Below are positions 4,831-9,765 of a stretch of DNA of 9,765 nucleotides, one piece after another. Below the pieces are notes generated by a model. The model saw nothing but the letters and a program-made list of their open reading frames with translations. It was not told the DNA's origin and ran no database searches. Position numbers and translations under genes: made by a program. Position 1 is the first letter of the stretch. Every line of letters starts with the position of its first letter. The stretch is from Gemmatimonadota bacterium (GTDB lineage: Bacteria; Gemmatimonadota; Gemmatimonadetes; Gemmatimonadales; GWC2-71-9), in NCBI GenBank assembly GCA_003221075.1, contig QHUF01000070.1, positions 1-9,765 on the forward strand, written 5' to 3'.

Positions 4831-5771
4831 CTACGAAACAGTCGTGGTGGCGCCTGCTGCTGGCGCTCACGGCGTTCATGCTGTGGGCGCACCCCAGCTT
4901 GGTGGGGTTGCCGTGCGCCGTGCTGCTGATCCTCGCGCCCGGCGGAAGCTCCACCTGGCGGCAGCCGATCGCGGCGATGATCGGGGCGGTGAGTCTCGCG
5001 CTGCTCGTCGTCAGCGGCGGGAGCGGCAGCCGCCTTGCCGCCGCGCAGAGCGCCTACATCGTGCTCGCGACCGGGGCGTTCGTGTCCTTCGTGCTGCTCG
5101 AGCCCGCGCCGATCCTGCGCCAGGCCTTCCGGGCGATCGTTGCGGCCGGACTCGGGTCGGCGGTGCTGATTCAGGCGATCTGGGGATCTGAGGCGTGGGG
5201 TGCGCTCGGATGGGAAGCGACCAGGCAGGCGAGCATCACGATGCGAACCATCGTGGAGGTCGCCCCCGATACGTTCCCGATTTACGAGCCGATGGTGCGC
5301 TTCGTCAGTCTCACCTGGCCCGGCATGCTCGCGCTGCAGACACTCGCGGGGCTGGCGCTGGCGTGGCAGCTGTACGGCCGGGTTGCCGCGCTTGCCTCGA
5401 CGGAGAGCGCGCCCCCGGCACGCTTCAGGGACTTTTACATGGGCGACGGGTGGGTGTGGGGTATCGTCGCGTGGCTGGGTGTCCTGATTCTACCGGTGTC
5501 GAGCTTCGTGCAGGTGGCGGGCACGAACCTGGGACTCGTGGCGAGTACGCTGTACGTGCTGCGCGGCGCCGCGATCGTCGTGACATTTGCCGAGGCGTTC
5601 GGCATCTCGGCGCTGACGCTGGTGATCGTCGGCGCCGTGGCGGCGGCGTTGGCCGTGCCGTTGGTGTTCGTGCTCCCGGGCCTGTGCACGCTCGGCATCA
5701 CCGATACGTGGTACCAATACCGGCGCCGGCTGGCGGAAGCGCGCGAGCGGCAGCGGTCCAATACACCTTGA
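4827..5771 (+). CDS. DUF2232 / YybS-type multispanning membrane protein (ATA start inferred)
   Basis: The product of about 314 residues is a very hydrophobic integral inner-membrane protein with roughly seven or eight helices, for example WWRLLLALTAFMLW, LVGLPCAVLLILA, AAMIGAVSLALLVV, YIVLATGAFVSFVLL, WGIVAWLGVLILPV and LVIVGAVAAALAVPLVFVLPGL. It ends in a charged cytoplasmic tail (YRRRLAEARERQR). Length, the FRDFYMGDGWVWGI segment, the ITDTWYQYRRR end, and the place between rpsR and rplI match DUF2232 proteins such as Bacillus YybS; their function is unknown. The frame has no orthodox start near rpsR. ATA at 4827 overlaps the rpsR stop as ATAA and gives (M)TTKQSWWRLLL, an ideal N terminus. 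The first in-frame ATG, at about 4878, lies within the first helix. A G-to-A change or base error from ATGA would explain this and would still end rpsR. Family call is moderate; presence of a real gene is strong. Confidence 0.75.
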   Translation: MTTKQSWWRLLLALTAFMLWAHPSLVGLPCAVLLILAPGGSSTWRQPIAAMIGAVSLALLVVSGGSGSRLAAAQSAYIVLATGAFVSFVLLEPAPILRQAFRAIVAAGLGSAVLIQAIWGSEAWGALGWEATRQASITMRTIVEVAPDTFPIYEPMVRFVSLTWPGMLALQTLAGLALAWQLYGRVAALASTESAPPARFRDFYMGDGWVWGIVAWLGVLILPVSSFVQVAGTNLGLVASTLYVLRGAAIVVTFAEAFGISALTLVIVGAVAAALAVPLVFVLPGLCTLGITDTWYQYRRRLAEARERQRSNTP

Positions 5772-5782
5772 GGACTCGAGCG

Positions 5783-6226
5783 ATGGAAATCATTCTGCGG
5801 GCGGACGTGCAGCATCTGGGCAAGATCGGTGAAGTCGTAAAGGTGAAGGACGGCTACGCCCGCAACTATCTCCTGCCCAAGGGGCTCGCCTATCCGGCGA
5901 CGGAGGCGAATAAGAAGAAGATCGCCTTCGAAGGCGAACGCCTCGCGAAGCAACACGCTGCCGAGAAGTCGGCGGCCGAGACGGAAGCCACGCGGCTGGC
6001 CGACGTGAAACTCACCTTCGAGGTGAAGGTTGGCGAAGAGGAGAAGCTCTACGGCTCGGTCACGGCGAGCGACATCCAGCGCAAGCTCGAAGAGCTGGGC
6101 ATCCGCGTCGACAAACGCAAAATCGACCTGGCGGAGCCGATTCGCGAGCTGGGTGAATACAAGGTCGGGATCAAGATCCATCCTGAGGTGCGGCCCGAAG
6201 TGCATGTCACGGTGGTGAAGGACTAA
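5783..6226 (+). CDS. rplI: Large ribosomal subunit protein bL9
   Basis: bL9 binds 23S rRNA near the L1 stalk and helps keep frame and limit ribosome crowding. The 147-residue length matches the family. Residues 1 to about 50 form the N-terminal RNA-binding domain, with the signature HLGKIGEVVKVKDGYARNYLLPKGLA at about 11-36. A long charged connecting helix follows (about 41-75, KKKIAFEGERLAKQ onward). The C-terminal domain runs to the end (KLYGSVTASDIQRKLEELGI, KIDLAEPIRELGEYKVGIKIHPEV). GAGG at 5770-5773, overlapping the previous stop, stands nine bases before the ATG at 5783. A longer open frame extends upstream through the membrane-protein gene but is out of frame with it and has no bL9 homology. 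Confidence 0.97.
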   Translation: MEIILRADVQHLGKIGEVVKVKDGYARNYLLPKGLAYPATEANKKKIAFEGERLAKQHAAEKSAAETEATRLADVKLTFEVKVGEEEKLYGSVTASDIQRKLEELGIRVDKRKIDLAEPIRELGEYKVGIKIHPEVRPEVHVTVVKD

Positions 6227-6228
6227 CA

Positions 6229-6273
6229 ATGTCTGGTGACGCCGATCACGCCGGTGATCGCCGCTATGCCTAA
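6229..6273 (+). other. Possible 14-codon leader ORF overlapping the rsfS start
   Basis: An ATG at 6229 follows AAGGA (6218-6222) by six bases, the best ribosome binding site in this gap. It opens a frame of 14 codons (MSGDADHAGDRRYA) ending in TAA at 6271-6273. That stop lies three bases past the rsfS ATG at 6266-6268, an arrangement suited to translational coupling by reinitiation. It may equally be chance, or the rsfS GTG at 6236 may use the same ribosome site at 13 bases. No peptide family is recognised. Confidence 0.25.
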
Positions 6274-6640
6274 CACTGGAGGTTCCGCGGTTCTCTCGCT
6301 GGTTGTGGACGCGTTGCTGGACCGCAAAGCGATCGATCCCGTGGTATTGGACCTGCGTGGTCTGTGCGGCGCCACCGATTACTTCGTGATCGTTTCTGGA
6401 ACGTCGAACGCCCACGTACGGGGAATGGCGGAGCATCTTGTTACGGCACTCGCGCCGGCGGGGCTCGAGCCCCATCATGTGGAAGGACTGGCACAGGGGC
6501 GCTGGGTCTTGCTCGACTATGTGGACTTCGTGGTGCATGTATTTCATCCCGAGCTGCGTGACTTTTACCAGCTCGAACGGCTGTGGGGCGATGCTCCCGT
6601 TGTAGCTGCAGGCGATTCATCGGGGAGCGCGAAAGGCTAG
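6266..6640 (+). CDS. rsfS: Ribosomal silencing factor RsfS
   Basis: RsfS (YbeB/Iojap family) binds uL14 on the 50S subunit and blocks 30S joining when nutrients run short. From ATG at 6266 the product has 124 residues, near the family norm. Diagnostic blocks are VVDALLDRKAIDPVVLDLRGL, TDYFVIVSGTSNAHVRGMAEHL with its conserved SGTS turn, and GRWVLLDYVDFVVHVFHPELRDFYQLERLWGDA. The final 20 or so residues (VVAAGDSSGSAKG) are a small flexible tail. GTG at 6236 would add ten residues (MTPITPVIAA) unlike the family. ATG at 6266 lacks its own clear Shine-Dalgarno sequence but overlaps the end of a 14-codon frame that has one. It lies 39 bases after rplI, and rplI-rsfS proximity fits a ribosome-focused operon. 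The start could be either codon; the identity is firm. Confidence 0.93.
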   Translation: MPNTGGSAVLSLVVDALLDRKAIDPVVLDLRGLCGATDYFVIVSGTSNAHVRGMAEHLVTALAPAGLEPHHVEGLAQGRWVLLDYVDFVVHVFHPELRDFYQLERLWGDAPVVAAGDSSGSAKG

Positions 6641-6646
6641 GCAGGT

Positions 6647-7933
6647 ATGCGACGCACCGTGGTTCGTCTGATTGTCGTGCTGGGACTCAGCACCCTCGCA
6701 ACGCCCGCGGCCGCCCAGTACTTCGGTCAGAACAAGGTGCAGTACCGCAGCTTCAACTTCCAATCGATTCAGACCGAACACTTCGACATCTACTACTATC
6801 CCGATGAGCGCGGCGGTGCGCTGGATGCCGCGCGCATGGCCGAGCGAGCGTACGCCCGCCTGTCGCGCATCCTCCATCATCAGTTCCAGAGCCGCAAGCC
6901 GATCATCCTGTACGCCTCGCAGTCCGATTTCCAGCAGACGAACGTCGTCGATGCCACGGGCGAGGGACTCGGCGGCGTCACGGAGTTCTTCAAGCACCGC
7001 GCCGTGCTTCCCTTCACCGGCTCGTACGCGGAGTTCGAGCACGTGCTGCAGCACGAGATGGTGCACCAGTTCCAGTACGACGTGTACAGCCGCGGCCGTC
7101 CCGGCGCCGGCGTGCAGACGCTGGTGGCCGTCAATCCACCGCTCTGGTTCATGGAAGGAATGGCCGAGTACCTGTCACGCGGACCGATCGACCCGGAAAC
7201 GGCGATGTGGGTGCGCGACGCCGCGCTCGAGGGCCATCTCCCCTCGATCGAGGAGATGACGAACGATCCCTACATCTTCCCCTACCGGTACGGACACGCG
7301 CTGTGGGCCTATATCGGCGAGAAATGGGGCGATGAGGTGATCGGGGAGATCCTCCAGAGCTCGGCGACGTCCGGACTCGAGGCCGCCTTCAAGCGGGCGC
7401 TGGGGCGCTCGCTCGAGGATCTCTCGAACGACTGGCGCGACGCGATTCAGACGACGTTCCTGCCGCAGCTGGGCGATCACTATCGCGCGCGCCGCATCGC
7501 GGAGCCGACGCTGACCCAGCGGCACTCGCGGGGGCGCATCTTCCTCGCGCCGGCGCTCACGCCGGACGGCAAGCGCCTCGCCTTCTTCGGCGATCAGGGC
7601 GGTTTCTTCGTGGATCTGTGGCTCGCCGACGCCGAGACGGGACACGTGCTGCAGCGCCTGGTGAAGTCCACGCAGAACAACAACTACGAGAGCCTGCGCT
7701 TCATCAACTCGGCGGGTCCACGTCGGCCTGAACGGGCTGCAGACGCCGCAGTGGTCGCCCGACGGACAGCAGCTCGTCTTCACCGGATTCAGCAACGGGT
7801 TCACCGATCTCTACACGATCAATCGCGATGGGACCGGACTGCGGCGGCTCACCAACGACAAGTTTGCGGATCTCCATCCGGCGTGGTCGCCCGACGGGAA
7901 GACCATCGCGTTCGTGACAGACCGGGGCGGTGA
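6647..7933 (+). CDS. HExxH peptidase plus TolB-like propeller start: 5' part of a broken envelope gene
   Basis: The ATG at 6647 opens a protein with a signal peptide (residues 1-23, cut likely after AAA, leaving QYFGQNK). A zinc peptidase domain of gluzincin/peptidase-MA type follows: HEMVH at 136-140 (nt 7052-7066) and the EGMAEY segment at 170-175, whose Glu170 is the probable third zinc ligand 30 residues on. The later YGHALWAYIGEKWG helix fits the same fold. From about residue 295 the first TolB-like propeller blade appears (LTPDGKRLAFFG, DLWLADAETG). Homology stops at residue 357 (RFINSAG). The remaining 71 residues to the TGA at 7933 are Arg/Ala-rich shadow sequence in the wrong frame. 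The rest of the original protein continues in another frame from 7716. GAAAGG at 6631-6636, ten bases from the ATG, is the likely ribosome site. Role: probably an exported periplasmic or outer-membrane-linked protease; substrate unknown. Confidence 0.85.
   Translation: MRRTVVRLIVVLGLSTLATPAAAQYFGQNKVQYRSFNFQSIQTEHFDIYYYPDERGGALDAARMAERAYARLSRILHHQFQSRKPIILYASQSDFQQTNVVDATGEGLGGVTEFFKHRAVLPFTGSYAEFEHVLQHEMVHQFQYDVYSRGRPGAGVQTLVAVNPPLWFMEGMAEYLSRGPIDPETAMWVRDAALEGHLPSIEEMTNDPYIFPYRYGHALWAYIGEKWGDEVIGEILQSSATSGLEAAFKRALGRSLEDLSNDWRDAIQTTFLPQLGDHYRARRIAEPTLTQRHSRGRIFLAPALTPDGKRLAFFGDQGGFFVDLWLADAETGHVLQRLVKSTQNNNYESLRFINSAGPRRPERAADAAVVARRTAARLHRIQQRVHRSLHDQSRWDRTAAAHQRQVCGSPSGVVARREDHRVRDRPGR
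7712..7722 (+). pseudogene. Frame break: probable internal deletion in the 6647-9752 gene
   Basis: Upstream of here the coding frame reads RFINSAG (ending at 7717). Downstream, the next frame reads VHVGLNGLQTPQWSPDG from 7716. The PDG of the blade before the break (Asp codon at 7565) and the next (7761) are 196 bases apart, neither a multiple of three nor a normal blade step. The following steps are 132, 165 and 153 bases. One spacing is too short and two too long, so roughly 70-130 bases seem missing, a number leaving remainder 2 on division by 3. The gene is a pseudogene in this sequence unless the gap is an assembly fault. Confidence 0.65.
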
Positions 7934-9752
7934 GACGGATTTCGATCTGCTGCGCTTCGGGAATCTCCGCATCGCGCTGCTCCACCTCGACACCGGCGCC
8001 ATCGACCTGCTCGGGAACATGGATGTCGGGAAGAACATCAATCCCCAGTGGGCCCCCGACGGCCGTTCGTTGGCGTTCGTCTCCGACCGCACCGGGATCA
8101 ACAACGTCTTCCTGTACGACATGGTCGACGCTCAGATCTATCAGCTCACGAACATGTTCACGGGTGTCCAGGGCATCACGCCGCTGTCGCCCGTGCTGAC
8201 GTGGGCGCCGCAGGCCGACCGCATGGCGTTCGTCTACTACGAGGACGGCCAGTACAGCGTGTACTCGCTGGAGAATCCGCGGTCGCTGCGCCGCTCGCCC
8301 TATCGCGGCCCCAGCGCGCAGCCGGTCGTGACGTTGTTGCAGGCGGAAGCTCCGCCGCTGGTGAGCCCGGCCGCCACGACCACCGCGCTGGTCGGCACGG
8401 GAGCCGCATCGACGCTGCACGCGACGTCCGCGCCGGCTTCGATCTATCGGTCGGCGGCCGGATTCCGGCCATCGGCCCTGCCCCAGCCCGCTGAATCGTC
8501 GGCGGCGCCTCCGCCCGTGACCGTTCGCGCGTTGCTCGACTCCGTGACGCTCGCGCTGCCCGATACGAACGAATTCACGTTCCGGCCCTACAAAGTGCGG
8601 TTTACCGCCGACTACATCGCGCGTCCGACGGTGGGGTACCAGCGCGACAACTTCGGCCGCGGTGTGTTCGGCGGTACGGCAGTCGCGCTCTCGGACATCC
8701 TGGGAAATCACACAGTGGTGCTCGCCGGGTCGATCAACGGTCGCATCGCCGAAGCGCAGTTCCTCGGTCTCTACGTCAACCAGTCGCATCGCCTGAATTG
8801 GGCGAGCGGGTTCTCACAGGATCCGCTCTACTTCTACGGCGGCAGCGACAAGACGCGGCGCGGTGACAGCCTCGTCTCCACGACGCGGATTCGGCGTTTC
8901 GTCATTCGGGACCTGTTCGCGGAGTCGTCGTATCCCTTCAGCCGCTTCAACCGCATCGAGCTGGGCGTGCACGCAGTCAACCTCGCCGAAGCAACACTGT
9001 CGCTGCTGACCTTCTCCGACACAGCGGGACACGTCAACGACCAGCAGCTCGTTCAGGATGGCGGTCCGTCCGCGACATTCGTGCAGCCCTCGATCGCGCA
9101 CGTGCACGACAACACGCTGTTCGGCTACGTCGGGCCGTTCGCGGGGTCTCGGTCGCGCTTGTCGGTCTCCCCGGCATTCGGTACCTGGCAGTTCACGGCA
9201 GGGCTGGTCGATTACCGGCGGTATCTCTTCTTCCGGCCGTTCACCATCGCCGTCCGCGGGCTGATGTTCGGCCGCTTCGGGCGCGATGCCGATCGTTTCC
9301 CGGTTTTCGTCGGCAGCACCGAATTGATTCGAGGGTACACCGCCGGTTCGATCCGCAACCACGAGTGCAGCGTCAACGGGCCGTCGAATTCGCAAACCGG
9401 ATGCGCCGCACTCGACCAGCTGGTCGGATCGAAGATCGCGGTCGGCAACGTGGAGCTGCGGTTCCCGCTGACACGCAGTCTGGTACTCGGCTTCTTGCCG
9501 GTGGGCTTCCCACCGATCGAAGGCGCGGTGTTCTACGACATCGGTATGGCGTGGGACGACGCGAGCACCGTCAAATGGAGCCGCACGGCCGGAGATGACC
9601 CAGTGCTGGTTCGGACACCGCTCCGGAGCTGGGGTGGCTCGATTCGCGCCAACGTTTTCGGCCTGCTGATTATGCGGTTCGACTACACCAAGCCGATGAA
9701 CCGGGAGCTCAAGCACTCGTATTGGACCATCAGTTTAGGTCCGACGTTCTAA
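7716..9752 (+). CDS. TolB-like propeller and Omp85-type barrel: 3' part of a broken envelope gene
   Basis: This frame has true homology from 7716, although its first possible start is GTG at 7914, in the middle of a blade. It shows propeller blades WSPDGQQLVFTG, WSPDGKTIAFVTDR, WAPDGRSLAFVSDR and a degenerate WAPQADRMAFVYY. A Pro/Ala/Ser/Thr-rich linker follows (about 8340-8530), then a C-terminal domain of amphipathic strands from about 8580. That domain carries an LIRGY motif (RGY codons 9330-9338), like the conserved loop-6 motif of the Omp85/BamA superfamily, and late strands KIAVGNVELRFPL, GAVFYDIGMAW and SIRANVFGLLIMRFDY. It ends in a terminal Phe (SLGPTF), the usual outer-membrane barrel ending. 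With the 5' part it formed one protein of roughly 1,030-1,080 residues: signal peptide, peptidase, propeller, barrel. It is probably an outer-membrane protein; transport or assembly roles are unproved. The TAA is at 9750-9752. Confidence 0.82.
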   Translation, partial: VHVGLNGLQTPQWSPDGQQLVFTGFSNGFTDLYTINRDGTGLRRLTNDKFADLHPAWSPDGKTIAFVTDRGGETDFDLLRFGNLRIALLHLDTGAIDLLGNMDVGKNINPQWAPDGRSLAFVSDRTGINNVFLYDMVDAQIYQLTNMFTGVQGITPLSPVLTWAPQADRMAFVYYEDGQYSVYSLENPRSLRRSPYRGPSAQPVVTLLQAEAPPLVSPAATTTALVGTGAASTLHATSAPASIYRSAAGFRPSALPQPAESSAAPPPVTVRALLDSVTLALPDTNEFTFRPYKVRFTADYIARPTVGYQRDNFGRGVFGGTAVALSDILGNHTVVLAGSINGRIAEAQFLGLYVNQSHRLNWASGFSQDPLYFYGGSDKTRRGDSLVSTTRIRRFVIRDLFAESSYPFSRFNRIELGVHAVNLAEATLSLLTFSDTAGHVNDQQLVQDGGPSATFVQPSIAHVHDNTLFGYVGPFAGSRSRLSVSPAFGTWQFTAGLVDYRRYLFFRPFTIAVRGLMFGRFGRDADRFPVFVGSTELIRGYTAGSIRNHECSVNGPSNSQTGCAALDQLVGSKIAVGNVELRFPLTRSLVLGFLPVGFPPIEGAVFYDIGMAWDDASTVKWSRTAGDDPVLVRTPLRSWGGSIRANVFGLLIMRFDYTKPMNRELKHSYWTISLGPTF

Positions 9753-9765
9753 CTCCGCTTCAATA

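Noticed and set aside
5435..6547. Long minus-strand open frame opposite the DUF2232 gene, rplI and rsfS
   Set aside because: It spans three real plus-strand genes, has no domain-like pattern, and its composition follows the antisense of their codons.
7700..7730. Programmed ribosomal frameshift in the large envelope gene
   Set aside because: No slippery heptamer or downstream pseudoknot is evident, and the blade spacing shows missing sequence, which a frameshift would not explain.
7704..9716. Large minus-strand frames opposite the propeller/barrel region
   Set aside because: The plus strand carries SPDG blades and barrel strands throughout; the minus frames are basic, low-complexity shadows.
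1..9765. tRNA or rRNA genes, CRISPR array, insertion sequence, phage or defence genes
   Set aside because: I saw no clover-leaf tRNA sequence, rRNA segment, spaced repeats, transposase or integrase motif, or terminal inverted repeats in the window.

Overview
This is a GC-rich, gene-dense stretch of bacterial chromosome made mostly of translation genes. It suggests a Gram-negative (diderm) soil or water bacterium, most likely Gemmatimonadota or a close relative. The reasons are the order prs-rplY-pth-ychF followed by rpsF-rpsR-DUF2232-rplI-rsfS, a protein combining a HExxH peptidase, a TolB-like propeller and an Omp85-like barrel, and small secreted carboxypeptidase-regulatory-like proteins ending in a WTR motif. 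The phylum is inferred from remembered gene order and protein style, not from a search.

Layout. Positions 1-155 hold the 3' end of prs (PRPP synthase). Next come rplY/ctc (bL25, 210-938), pth (peptidyl-tRNA hydrolase, 942-1475, apparently from a CTG start) and ychF (1475-2578), tightly packed on the + strand. Two tandem paralogous secreted proteins lie on the - strand (2575-3354 and 3379-4134). The downstream one ends head-on against ychF, with the two stop codons sharing one CTAG. A 115-bp divergent gap (4135-4249) carries a 10-bp phased triple repeat and a structured rpsF leader. The second + strand operon follows: rpsF (bS6), rpsR (bS18), a DUF2232/YybS-type membrane protein, rplI (bL9), rsfS (ribosome silencing factor), and finally a large envelope protein (6647-9752) broken at about 7717 by what looks like an out-of-frame internal deletion.

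How the genes work together. prs supplies PRPP for nucleotide synthesis. bL25, bS6, bS18 and bL9 are ribosomal proteins. Pth recycles peptidyl-tRNA, YchF is a ribosome-associated NTPase, and RsfS shuts down 50S joining in starvation. The tandem secreted pair and the peptidase/propeller/barrel protein belong to the cell envelope, and nothing visible links them to translation beyond proximity.

Most points worth checking concern how genes start and break. Three genes (pth, the second secreted paralogue, the DUF2232 gene) have no ATG/GTG/TTG at the place where homology or the signal peptide requires a start, yet each has a well-placed Shine-Dalgarno sequence before a CTG or ATA. The rpsF leader can form two mutually exclusive hairpins, one covering the ribosome binding site. 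I see no tRNA, rRNA, CRISPR array, insertion sequence, phage gene or attachment site, and I do not see a clear new multi-gene system; the nearest candidates are the multidomain envelope protein and the tandem secreted pair.
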